A stretch of 64,000 bases of DNA from Aphidius gifuensis (taxonomy: Eukaryota > Arthropoda > Insecta > Hymenoptera > Braconidae). Location of the stretch: assembly GCF_014905175.1 (NCBI RefSeq), contig NC_057792.1, positions 434,001 to 498,000 of the forward strand, written 5' to 3'. Shown here in pieces: positions 48,065 through 60,014 of this stretch. The position numbers and the translations under genes are program-made. Within the stretch, counting starts at the first letter, position 1. Each line of letters opens with the position of its first letter. Below the pieces are notes generated by a model, which was given only the letters and a program-made list of their open reading frames with translations, was not told the DNA's origin and ran no database searches.

Positions 48065-48205
48065 ATTTTTCATGTTTTTTTGGTGAAAAAAAAAAATCGA
48101 ATTTATTAAAAAAAAAAAAAAAAAAAAAATGCCCAAGACAACGAAATAGATCATTTAAGAATTATTGTAGTTATTTAAAACATTGTGTTCATATTAAAAT
48201 AAGCA

Positions 48206-48211
48206 AATAAA
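48206..48211 (+). promoter_or_regulatory. AATAAA polyadenylation signal of the second NDP kinase gene
   Basis: Canonical signal about 140 bases after the stop codon. Between here and the RpL9 stop (48,530) there is only AT-rich spacer. Confidence 0.5.
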
Positions 48212-48529
48212 AATTATATAAAGCTCATTTTATTTATCTTCATTTTATTTATTGCTCTAGTTTGTTGATTGTCAATTTTTATAAGCAATTATAATCCACC
48301 AGATTAATTATTTTTCAATAAATTATTTGAATATTTAGTCAAGTCTAAAATATATTACTAGTCAATTGATAAAACGAAGAAATCAAAAATCAATAAATTA
48401 TTAAAAAATTAAAATTAACAAGGTAAAAAATAGTTTAAAAAAAAAAAAACTACTATTATTTGTTTTTATAATTTCTTTAAACTTTATAAAGATTTTTTTA
48501 CACATGTATATTTTTTGAAAGTTTGTTTA

Positions 48530-49302
48530 TTAATCATCATCTTGGACAACAGTTGTTTTTTGTGATACATATAATCCATCCAAAAACTTTCTGATATCCT
48601 TATTTTTAACAGTTGTTGACTGTTGAATGAGGGCTGCTGATCTTGAGACATCTTCAAGTGAGTTACCTTGAATAATTAACTCTTCCTTTTGTTGAGTTGA
48701 GTTTGATACAGTAACACCTGGTGACATTTTAACACGACGAATGTACTTCTCTCCAAGGAAATTTCTAATTTCAATAACTGTGTTGTTTTCAGTGGCAACA
48801 CAATTAATTGGGAAATGGGCATATACTGCTCTCATCTTGTAAAGGAATCCCTTGGTGACTCCCTTTAACATATTTTCAATGTGAGAACAAACTGTTCTTA
48901 CAGCAGCCAACTCTTTTTTAGTTCCAAACCATTTTTGGACTTTCAAGGTTCTTGGACCAACCATCTGTAACATTAATCATTGACAAATTTAGTAAACAAC
49001 ATAATCAACAAGCAACAATATTTATGTTATTGGTCTTTTAAATTAATACAACTCAGATATGATTTATCACTGAGTCCAGTGAAGGGGAATCCAAACAATA
49101 TCATCATTATTATCATTTTAATTAACATGTTATGCTCTCAATTATTGAAATTAAAATTACTCACTTTAATGTCAAGAGCCAAGTGCTTGAAGGATCTCTT
49201 GAGGACACCTCGGGGTCCTTTAACAGTCACCAAACGAGATTTGACTGTAACAGTCAATCCCTCTGGGACTTTGACAGTCTGTTCACAAACAATTTGCTTC
49301 AT
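48530..49302 (-). CDS. RpL9: 60S ribosomal protein L9 (uL6)
   Basis: Large-subunit ribosomal protein of the uL6 family, near the sarcin-ricin loop and P-stalk base. CDS = complement(join(48530..48964, 49165..49302)), 190 aa, the usual eukaryotic length. The start gives MKQIVCEQTVKVPEGL, then LVTVKGPRGVLKRSFKH, and exon 2 continues MVGPRTLKVQKWFGTKKE. Later comes the uL6 core around NFLGEKYIRRV and the conserved VSRSAALIQQST segment, ending in acidic VVQDDD. The stop TAA overlaps an AATAAA on the same strand (48526-48531), so the 3' UTR is minimal. A noncoding 5' exon with a donor at 49608/49607 lies upstream in a GC-richer, pyrimidine-rich patch typical of TOP-type ribosomal promoters. Confidence 0.97.
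49045..49115 (-). ncRNA. candidate C/D-box snoRNA in the RpL9 intron
   Basis: Within the 200-base RpL9 intron, the minus strand carries a C box ATGATGA (49101-49107), a C'-like GTGATAA (49064-49070) and a D box CTGA (49053-49056). Between C and C' lies GGATTCCCCT, the complement of AGGGGAATCC, which I recall from a conserved helix of 28S rRNA (GGGGAATCCGACTG). Ribosomal protein introns often host such snoRNAs. The closing stem is poor and no clean D' box is visible, so this is tentative. Confidence 0.3.
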
Positions 49303-49607
49303 GATGAAGATCTGTAATAAATAATTATTTTAAATTAGTTAATTTATTATTTAGTACTATAAATTATAAATAACACAATATTTTATTCCACGCGTTCAAC
49401 ACATTCTAAAAGCACTCTAAATAAGGTTATGCGCCCGCATTGAAATAATTTTTTTCTCATTTTGCCATAGAAAATAATAGAAAAATATCACTTTTTAATT
49501 ATAAATTTAATATCGATGATAATTGCACTTGATCTATAATTTATTTATACATAATTTTCACTCAGATTAATATAGATTAATTAAATTATTAAAACGACAT
49601 TATTTAC

Positions 49608-49700
49608 CTGACTCAGCTGAAGGAAGCTGGTTAAAAAAAGAACAAGAGACGAGGAGACAAGAGGGAAATATGAGCGCGGCCATATTGCGTGATATGGTAG
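49608..49700 (-). promoter_or_regulatory. RpL9 noncoding first exon and promoter
   Basis: On the minus strand a GC-richer patch with GCAATATGGCCGCGC is followed by pyrimidine runs (CTCTTGTTCTTTTTTT) and then a short exon ending CAGCTGAGTCAG/GTAAAT at 49608/49607. The matching acceptor (ATTACAG) lies just before ATCTTCATCATG at the start codon. The pyrimidine run is a plausible 5' TOP start site. Confidence 0.55.
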
Positions 49701-50625
49701 ATGGCTCTATTATCATACAATAAAAGCATCAATATTAAACGCGCCAAAGTTTCAAATATTTTTTAATTATATCATCAATTATTGAACAATATATAAATAA
49801 AAAATCAATTAATAAAAAAAACATTAAACGCAGAAAACAAAAAAGAAAAACATCAAGTTAAATCATCAAAATTATAATTAAAATATTTAAAACAATTTGA
49901 AATAACAAGTAAAATTTTATTTTCATTTGAATTTTATTTATTAATTATTTAATTAGTAAATATACTTTGTTTTATACATGGCGTAGCGAATCGCGTATCA
50001 CAAATACAATTAAAATCTATTCTTAATTTATTAATGCCGTTACTTGTTTTATTAAAAAATTATTTCAATCAATTGGTAGAAATATATGAATAATTAGTTC
50101 ATTTTTCATTTTCATTCTAAATTAAAAAACAAACAAACAAATAGTATAATAATTATATTAAATTATGACATTGTTTTATTATTTTAATTATTATGCTAAT
50201 TACAATATTTACAAGTTGAATTTTTCATGTTTTATTATTTAATTTAATAATTATTTTGTCTTTTTTTCACTTATGTTTCAATTATACCAAAAAAAAATTA
50301 CAGTTTTTAAATAATTTTTAATTGTACAATTTTATTGTTAATTGTCGTCTTAAAATGAGATGTATTAGTTTTTCTTGTTTGCTAAATACTTTGGAATGAA
50401 TGAGGTGTAAATAACTCGTATATTATCCTCAAGTTTATATCAGAAAAACATAATGTAGCTCAAACACATTTATCATTTCAAATAAATTGCTTGTATATTT
50501 TTTTAATTATATATATCTTATCCTTTGTTCGATTGATTTGTTATTGTTTAACAAATGAAAATAATTTCAATGTCTTTCAGAGCAAATAAAGAAAGAATTT
50601 ATCGTCTTTTTATAAAATATTGTTG
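49701..50625. other. intergenic AT-rich spacer
   Basis: No gene is seen on either strand. A TAGATGGCTC motif at its left edge belongs to the RpL9 promoter area. Confidence 0.6.
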
Positions 50626-50744
50626 TTGGCTTTGTTGGTCATTTGGCATATAACATAAGTAAAATACTAAATGTATTATGTAATTTTAAATTAATATTTA
50701 AAGTTGTTTACTAATTTTACATGCCAAATGAACAACAAAGCCAA
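50626..50744. repeat. long hairpin 1 (26-bp near-perfect arms, longer imperfect stem)
   Basis: TTGGCTTTGTTGGTCATTTG starting at 50626 pairs with CAAATGAACAACAAAGCCAA ending at 50744 with one G/A mismatch. Pairing resumes imperfectly towards the centre for about 17 more bases (GTAAAATAC-type against GTTTACTAATT). The arms are GC-richer than the centre. It has the shape of a pri-miRNA stem or of a tiny inverted-repeat element, with no flanking duplication evident. I do not recognise a known mature microRNA. Confidence 0.7.
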
Positions 50745-50794
50745 ATTGCAATTGAGTTGCAAAGAAACAAAGGATAAGGTAAATAATAAATTTA

Positions 50795-50905
50795 TTAGCA
50801 CAAAATTATTAGACCACAGCTGAATTAACCATAGCCAATCAAAGCATTTGTATCAAGTTGAATAGTTGTAGTTGATTCAGCTGTGGTCTAATGACTTTGT
50901 ACTAA
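50795..50905. repeat. long hairpin 2 (35-bp arms)
   Basis: The arm from 50795 (TTAGCACAAAATTATTAGAC, continuing CACAGCTGAATTAAC) pairs with GTTGATTCAGCTGTGGTCTA ending in CTAA at 50905. Over 35 positions there are only two mismatches and two G-U pairs, around a loop of about 41 bases. It is 50 bases from hairpin 1. The ACAAA..TTAGACCAC pattern resembles ends of Tc1/mariner-type elements with TA outside, so a palindromic MITE is the main alternative to a microRNA precursor. Confidence 0.75.
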
Positions 50906-51348
50906 CACAGAATCACAAAATATTCAAAAAAAAAAACAAATTACCATTTAAATAAATACAACTGACATTATAATTATTTCCTACTGACTCATGCAAAAAA
51001 AGACAAAGTGAATATATTTGGGCTACATGATGCTTTTCTTATGTAAACTCAAAGATACCTATATAGCCAAGTGAATTATTTTTGTAATTAATTATAACAA
51101 ATTAAATTTGCTATTTTTTTATGAAATTCATCATGATTGATTATGTTATTTTAATAATCCTAATTTTTGTATTTAAATAGAAACTAAAGTATCATTGAGA
51201 TACTGTTTTTTATTATTATTTTTTTTTTGTAGAAAAAAATAAATCTTATTCTATTTGTTCATTCTAAATTATATAAAAAAAAAAAGAAAACAAAACAAAC
51301 AAATAATAATTAGAAAAAAAAAAACCCAAGGACTTGAATTTTTTAAAA
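50906..51348. other. 3' flank of the zinc-finger gene
   Basis: AT-rich. It contains the homopolymer-rich 3' UTR of the minus-strand zinc-finger gene. No canonical AATAAA is obvious close to the stop. Confidence 0.4.
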
Positions 51349-54300
51349 CTACGTCCTTGACACACTGTTTTTGGCACTCGAATTATCATCGTCATCACCA
51401 TCATCATCTTCACTTTCTTCACCACAATTAAAGCTTCACTCTGTATTTCCATTTCATTGTCATTATTTTCATCAACATCTTGACTGTCATTATTATCAGT
51501 ATAATTATCATCATACTCAACATTATCTTGTTGATAAATATAACCAGTAACATCAGCCAATTCATTATCATCAGCCTCAATTTCATCAACATTTCTTTGT
51601 ATTAATATTTGATTTCCATCAGCATCATTTGCAACCATTAATACAGTACCATCAAGATTTTCAATTTGCATTTCATCTTCATGCTCAGTTACAAATACCC
51701 CCTCCTCTTCTTCATTATTTTCATTATCAGATTCAATTTCATCGTGTGATTTATCAGGAGATGATTGTTCATAATCAATATCTTTTATGCCTTCTAAACC
51801 TTCATGATTTACTTCTGGATATATATCTTCTTCCTCCTCCGCCTCGTCTTCTTGTTCTTCTTCTTCTTCTTCTTCTTCTACTTGATCATCATCATCTTCA
51901 CCTTCATTTTCTTCTTCATTTTGTTCATCTTGTTCGACACTTTCATCATGCTCTGAATCAATTGCCATCTCTTCTTCTTCTTCGTCTTCTTCTTCATTTT
52001 CATTTTCTTCTTCATCTTTATCTTGTTTTATTTTATCATAATTATTATTATCATTATCATCTGGCTTTGGAGAAGATTCACTTGATATTAATGGTTTTTC
52101 TTCATTATTAGAATTTTTTTCACATTTAATATTAATAGGCTCAATTACATCAACAGTGTTTAATAATTTTTCATCATCATTTTTATTTTTTTGACTTGTT
52201 GATGAATCATTATTTATAACTGGTTTAATATCAATTGAAATATTTGATTTATCATCATGACTTTCATGCTCTTTAATAATAACATCAGAGCATTTTGTTG
52301 TATCTTTGGCATTGGCCTCGGCTTCTTCTTCTTCTTCATCTTCACTGGCTGATGCTGCAACACTACTATTACTGCTACTACTACTGCTACTGCTATCAGA
52401 ATCTTCAGAGTGTTGTGAATGTTCACTTTGTTCAGTATTATTTTCACCATTATCTTCAAATGCTTCATGTTCACTTTCAAAATCAGCTTCTTCACCAACT
52501 TCTTCCATCAATGAAGCACCATCACCAATTAAACTACCTTTATCATCATATTCTCCTTCTTCTTCTTCTTCTTCTACTTGTTCTTGTTGTTCTTCGTGCT
52601 CTTCTGCTTTTTTATTTTGTTGTTGTTGTTGTTGTTCTTCTTCTTGTTCTTCATTTTCATGTTTAATATTATTTTTTTCTATAATTTGGTCCCCAACATC
52701 AGCTTCTTCACGACGTTTAACAATACAATTATTAGCATGTTCATTTAATTTATCTTGATTTTCAAAACTAACAGCACATTTCATACACCAAATATGTTCA
52801 TTATTATTAATATGAATACTCATATGAAGTAATAATTTACTTCTTGCATTGTGATATCTACCACAAGTTTTACATGTAAAATTATTTCCTTCACAGCTTA
52901 ATATAGCTTCATGTGCTTCTTTTAAATGACATGATAAATCAAAATATGTTTTACATAATTTCAAACAAACACCACATGTTACAGCAGCTTCAGCACGATG
53001 AAATCTAATTAAATGTTGCCATAAATGTTTTTTAGCTGGCCATTGTTTACCACATACTTCACAAGCACACACAGTATTTGTTGATTCATCATAAACTTTT
53101 CTTGAATCTTTACGATAACATTTTGTTGGCTGTGGATTTTTTACTGTTGTCAGTGGCATCAATGGTGGCAAAGGTTTTTGTCCAGATAATTGCATATTAA
53201 TATCTTCAAATAAATTAAAATCAGGTATATTTAAACTCATATCATTCATTACATCATTATTATCATCATCATCAACAACAGCAGCAGCACCAGCACCAGC
53301 AGCTGCATCAGTAAAATCATCATTATTATTATCATATTGTTGTTGTTGTTGTTGTTGTATTTTTAATTGATTATTATTTTTAAGATGTGATTCAAGTATC
53401 GACATTGAATTGCCACTTTCTAAATCATCTTTTAAATATTTATTTGTACATATTTTTATGTGATTCCAATACAATGATCTTGTACTAAATTGTTTTGTAC
53501 AACTTTTACATTCATAATTATCACGATTTTTAGATTTTTTCTTGGATTTAATTTTTTTAAACATCTTATCTGGATCTTTATTATGTACATCACGATAATG
53601 TTGACCAAATTCATCGTCATTTGCAAATAATTCATAACAAATATCACACTCATGTGACTCTGATCTTTTGCGTTTTGTTGTTGAAAAACTATTATTGTAT
53701 AATAATGAATTATTATCATCATCATCATCATCATAATCCAAGTAATCAATGTCAATTGATTGATCATCAATTTTAGATGAATTATCATAACTACTTTCAA
53801 TATTAGCAAGTTGTTCTTTAGTTACATTGTGAATGTATTCATAGTGATATCTAATATCATCATCACTTGTAAATACAGCTAAACATTGTTTACATGTTCT
53901 AAATACTTTACCATGACATTTTTTAGTGTGATCAAATGCTTTCCATTTTGATGCATATTGTTTACCACAAACTTGACATGTATTTGGTCGTGATAATATA
54001 CCAGGATGTTCATCCTCAACGTGTTTTTTTAAATCCTTTGGATCTTTCATTGGAATTAAACATACACCACATGATACACCAATTTCATTTCTATGTAAAC
54101 TAAGTATATGCATTTTTAATTTTAGCTTACTCTCAACAGTATCACCACAAAAATCACAAACATTTAATGAATTATGATATTTATGATCTTTTTTATGAAC
54201 ATCAAGATCTTCTTTTGTTCTAAATAATTTTTTACATGATGTACATGTTAAATCATCATGATTCATATGATTAATTCTATTGTGTGTCATAATACCAAGT

Positions 54301-57300
54301 TTTGATGTTATTGTTTCATTACACAAATGACATGTATAACTACTGTGATGATTTTCAATGTGTTTTTGTAAACTTGCACGATCTTTAAATATTCTTTCAC
54401 ATGCACGACAACGTGTTAATAATGCACCAGGATCTTTACGATAATTTTGACAACCTTTCATATGTCTACGTAATAAATATCTTTTATGAAAACCTTTATT
54501 ACATTTTTCACAATGATGAATAACATCATCATCACCACCAACACCAACACCACCACCACCACCACTACTACCACCACTTGTTTTACTATTAATGTAATTA
54601 TTAATTAATTGTTGTTTTTCATCTGGTTCATAACGATGAGTTTTAGCAATATGAGCAGCAAGATGATCTTTTGATGCACTTGTTTTTAAACAATAACGAC
54701 ATGTTACATCACTATGTCCTTTGTGTACTCTATTAACATGCTTCCAAAGATGTGATGCTCTACCATAACATTTATTACACAAATCACATGGAAATAAACC
54801 ATGTGTTAATCTACGATGATTACATAAATCATCCCAATTTATAAAACTTTTATCTGTACATATTTCACATGTTAAATTATAATCTTGTATATTATCATTC
54901 ATCATAATATTATTATCATCATCATTATTTATTTGATTTAATAATGACATACCATTTGTTGTTGTTGTTGTCATTGTTGTCGTCATCATCATCAAATCAT
55001 TATCAACAATACCATGTATTTTTCTGTGACGTGACATTTTTGATTTATTTGAATATGGACGACCACAAATATCACAACTAAAATCACCATTTGTCAATGG
55101 CCAATGATTTTTTTTAACATGTAAACTAAGTTGATAAACATCAGGAAATACTTTTAAACAAACACCACATATTAATGGTACTGTATCAGCATGTACACCC
55201 ATAACATGTTTCCAATAATCAACTCTACTTCCCCATAATTTACCACATATTTCACATGTATTTGGTGATGGTCCCTGCATTGCATGATGTTGTACATGAT
55301 CATTTTTTAATGATTTTGTTGAAAATATTTTGGCACAATCAGTACGTTCACATTTTATTGTTGCATCATCATAATGAGTATTTGATACATGAAGCCAACG
55401 TTCCCATTTACTTGGATGTGAACTACCACATAATTCACAAACATAAAATAAATTATATGGTCCTTTTGTACCATTTGTTGTTGTTGTTGTTGATGATGAT
55501 GATGGTGTTGTTGATAATGTTGCTGTTGTATCATTTATTAATTGATCTGTTTTATGTGCATTACGTTGATGACGTATTAAATGATCTTCATTTGGAAATG
55601 ATTTAAAACAAACATGACAATTTACTTTTTCACCATCTTCAGCATCAAAATCAGTCCATTGTTCTTGTCCATCATTTATTATTGGTATATTATCACTGTA
55701 ATAATTTGAATTAAGCTGTACAAAATTAGCTGGATCATATGATGAATCAATATTATGTATTGACACATGTGTTATTAATTTTTTTCTAGAATCATGCTGT
55801 CTACCACATATTGTACAACTATAACGTCTTTGTTCAGATACTAATAATTTTGATCCACCATGATACATATTAACATGATTTAATAATTGTTCATTATCTG
55901 AACATATTTTTAAACAAATACCACATGCAAATGCAGCATATTCTTTGTGTGTTGCACGTATATGTAACCATAATGATGCACGATCATTAAAATCACGTGT
56001 ACATATTTCACAAACAAATACTGTTTCAATTTCAATATGATTATCATTTATTGTTTCATCATCATGTTGTTGTTGTTGTTGTTCTTCCTCATCATCATTC
56101 TCATCATTTTCATCTTCTTGATTTATAGAATTAATTTCTAATGGTTCACTTTTAATATTATTATTTGTTGCTGTTGGCATTAATAATAATTTTTTAAGAC
56201 ATTTATCATTTTCAATAAATGGTGATGGATCAATACCATGTGATGATAATATATGTCTACTTAATGATGATTTAACAACAAAATCTTTTTTACATAATGT
56301 ACAAATATATGGTTTTTCTTGTATTTTTTCATACTCTTTTGAATAACCACCACCATCAATCATTTCTTTTTTAATTATTAATTTCTTTTTATCTTTAATT
56401 TTTAAACGTTTATTAATACCTTCATTATTGTTATTATTATTATTACGTGTTAATGCTTGTTTAAGTATTGTTAATTGTGGATTTTTAGATAATTTAGCTT
56501 CAGCATTACGATATTCACGACTATAATCATCTGATTCATTACTTGACATGTCGTCTGATGCATCCATTAAACATTTACCTTTTATTGGTAATTTATTATT
56601 ATGATTATTTTTATTTTTATTTTTAGTACGTTCATTACCAACACCACCACCAACAATACATACACGACTGTGTTTATTTAAATCAGTTATATTTGTATAC
56701 ATTTTGGACATTTTTTACATTGAAAACGTGTATCTTGTTGTATATATGGTCCAGGTGGTTCAGGTGGTGCTGATAAACCAGTGTGTCTTGATTTAATATG
56801 TTCTTCTAAATTAATTCTTGTTGAGTAAATACGTGAACAAAAACGACATGTTACTGCTGGATGACCACGATGTGTTGTTGATACATGACCCCATCTGTGT
56901 TTAGCTGTTGAATATGATTTATTACATAAATCACATTGATAGGGTCGTTTGTATGATGTATGATCATCAGTTATAACTTTTTCTCCTACAACATCATTTT
57001 CAGCACCAACATGAATTTTAGCATGTAATGATAAATGTCCCTTTGAACTAAATGCTTTATCACACAATGAACATACATAAACTTCATGTTGTTCTGATGT
57101 ATGTTTAAATACATCATGTGATGATATTTGGTCAATTTGATTTGACGATTCCATGTCTGTTATCATGTCAAGAAAATCAGATGGATTTAATTCAATATCC
57201 ATTTCATATTCATCTGATTTGTTATTATGATTATTATCATCTAGATAATATTGACAATCATCAGTACTTGATTGTCCCATTTCTAAATCATGTATTGCTT

Positions 57301-60014
57301 CACCATCGGAATTTAATCTTGGTGGTGTACCTAGGGCAGCATTTGGATTAACAACTGGTGCTTCTGGTATTAATATTGGCATTTTTTCTTTTTCTTTCAA
57401 TAGCTCTGTACGTAGCTCAAAACATTTTTCCATATCTATACCATTTCTTCCTCCATTTTTCTGTTAAATAAAACATATTTATTTATCATTAATTTTTCAG
57501 CTTGATTAATTGTTTTTGTTTTTTTTTTTTTTTTCAACTTACGGAATCATTTGATGGAAGACTACGTTCAAGTAATGCAACAGCATTAACACATGCTGTT
57601 CTAAAGTCATAAAAATTTTCCAAATTGTACATACATCTGTAGCACAAACATTTTGGTAATCGATCATCTTCATTAATCTGTAAATAAAATTATAAAATTA
57701 CTGATAAGAAATTTAATTAATTAAATCACAACACATGTAGTAGCTGTAATAAATTATATTTATATATATTTTTTTTTATTTTCTATTCAGGTCAAGGTGT
57801 CATAAATCTCAATATACTGAGTCATCAACACCAGTTGATGTTGTTGTTGTTCTTGTTATATTGGCGATTAAATATTTCTCAATGAAAATACAATTATTAT
57901 TTTTCAAAATTATCGAAAAAAATAAAAAATACAACAGCTGTTTTAAATTAAAATAATTATTTGAATTTACAAAAGTGTTTTAATTAAAATAAACACGTCA
58001 AGTCTTAATCAATTTATGGAAAATTTAAATTAATAAAAATAATAAGAAAATTAAAAAAATAAAATTATAATTTTCATGTAATTCAATTGCATGAAATAAC
58101 CACAGTATTGTGATAAGGTTAAAATTGAGGTCAACAAGAGAGAAGCAATTTTATTCTGGTGAAATATCGTCGTCACGAATAAATAATAAAAAAATAAATA
58201 AAAAATAAAGATGCATATGCAGTAAGTCAGGTAGAGAGAAGAGTTGTCTTCTTTGAGGTCACGTTGACGTAAATTTAATTTTGTATTGAATTGGTGGTGG
58301 TGAGTGTTGGATGATGATGTTGCTTCGTCATGAAATAAGAGAGTCGAGAGAAAAGAGTGAACCTCGGACTGAGGAAACAAACGACTCGGTTTGATCCACG
58401 CAACATAGTATATCAACCAGCTAACAAACCAACGAACCAACGAATCAACCAACCAACCAACCAACAAGAAGATACAAACAACAGCAATAGTAACATCAGC
58501 ACATTCTCAACTAATGGAAGTGGTGGGAAGAGTCATCACGAACACAACGAATGATGGAGTGTAATAAAAAAAAAAAAAAAAATTAAAGATAAGAGGGACG
58601 GTAGGAGGTGAGGAGACAGGGGAATTTACAACAACGGCAACGGGGACAACGACGACGACGACGGTGATGATGATGATGACGATGACTACCGGATGCAGCC
58701 AAGCAAAGGCAGGATGAGAGTAAAATACAAGGCTCATTGAAATTTGGATGACCACGTATCCAACCAATTCAACAACACCCAAAACCACATTTATTTTTTT
58801 TTTTGTTTTATTCAATTATTTTTTTTTTAATGAAAAAAAAAAAAAAATCTCTTTTTCTTTTTTTTTTGATAATATAAAATTATTTATCATATTTTTTAAA
58901 AAATATTTTTTAAGATACTAGAGGATTTTTTGAAACCCCAACATGTGAAGAGAGAGAGGAGGGATAAAAAATAAATGCAAGATCGTATTTCGATGACCGG
59001 GTGGGCCCAGGAAGTTTGAAACTGGCAGTGAGTAATTTTTGACAATAAGAAAGAGGGGAAAAATGAATTTAAAAAGTGAAAAAAAAAAAAAAAAAAAACG
59101 AGAGAGAAAGAGAGAACACGTTTCAGGATTTAGAGGAAGTTCTTGATGTTGCTGCTGCTGCTGTTGCTATTACTCCTGAAGATCAATACAACAGAAAGGA
59201 GGCCTTCAGCCGGTCCAGTCTCTCTCTCTCCTTTCTATCATCATTCAACAAGCCAGAAGCCAATTCAACCTCCTCCAGCTGCCCAACTACATCCACACAT
59301 AATTTTTATATCTATTTATACAACATCTAGCTATTCATCTATTTCCCCTTCTTTTTATAATAATAATAATAACAACGTATATTTATCTTTTTATATATAT
59401 ATTGAAAAAAATAAAACTCGCCTCACGTGTTTCAAAATGACAACAAAAACAAATTTAAATGATATATATATATTTTTGTTTAAAAAAAAAAAAACTGCCA
59501 ATTTGTTTTTGTATATTTTTTGGAGCAAAATATTGTATAAAATTTATTGTGAATGATGATTTTTTAGAAGAGTATTTACACATGTATAATGACGACGATG
59601 AATAAATACTGTTGGCCTAAGGCCTCGGTGATATCGTCGTCATCACCGAGAGAGCCTGCCGACCTCGCTCACCCGACCGCATATATATTGTCAAATTGTG
59701 ACAAACAACTGCGACACTACATGGGCCGCGCCTCCTCGATAATTTTTTTATTATTTTTTTAACTTAAATATTAAATATTCCAACTGTTATTTAAATTTAA
59801 AATCAATTTATTAATTTTTTTTTAACCTTTAACAAACTTATTTTTTTTTTGTAAATAATTAATTATTTAATTAACTCACCTTGAATGGAAGACAAGTTTG
59901 TATTTTATCAACTAATTGTCGATTTTTTCCGTCCTGACCAAATATATTCATTTTAACGGCGTCGTACGAGGCACATAGCCTGCACAATTCATCGTACTTT
60001 TCCCTGGTATCCAT
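51349..60014 (-). CDS. giant ZAD-domain C2H2 zinc-finger protein (two apparent 1-base frameshifts)
   Basis: Nuclear DNA-binding protein of the arthropod ZAD-ZNF class. Exons: complement(59880..60014), (57543..57677), (51349..57460), about 2,127 aa. The start at 60014 gives the ZAD half LCRLC (Cys 11, 14). Exon 2 supplies CYRC (Cys 57, 60) and the Leu/Phe-rich helix, so the dimerisation domain is complete. Roughly 31 C2H2 or C2HC fingers follow, many in a repeated three-finger module (CEICGK..., then CGVCLK..., then CxxCGR...). The C-terminal 450 residues are acidic low complexity with polyE, polyQ and polySer. The frame breaks at 56,702-56,705, inside a finger (FQCKKC / MYTNITDLNKH), and again near 51,424-51,433, after which the acidic frame EESEDDDGDDDD resumes to a TAG at 51349. 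One missing base at each site explains both. I cannot name an orthologue. Confidence 0.85.
57678..59879 (-). other. 2.2-kb first intron of the zinc-finger gene
   Basis: It contains an (AACC)-type repeat at about 58,426-58,466, GAC/GAT trinucleotide runs at 58,645-58,690, and a GC-rich patch at 59,600-59,740 with a perfect nine-base stem CTCGGTGAT/ATCACCGAG (59624-59650). No nested gene is recognised. The GC-rich patches may be enhancers. Confidence 0.5.
58426..58466 (+). repeat. (AACC)n-like tandem repeat
   Basis: Imperfect four-base units AACC/AACG repeated about ten times. Confidence 0.8.

Noticed and set aside
51264..51348. Annotated end of the zinc-finger frame at 51,264
   Set aside because: The last ~55 residues are basic then Phe-rich and unlike the acidic tail; the shifted frame ending at 51,349 fits better.
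51629..52758. Antisense open frames rich in Leu/His/Ser (e.g. 51,629-52,111 and 52,306-52,758)
   Set aside because: Shadows of the GAA/GAT/CAA-rich acidic coding strand of the zinc-finger gene.
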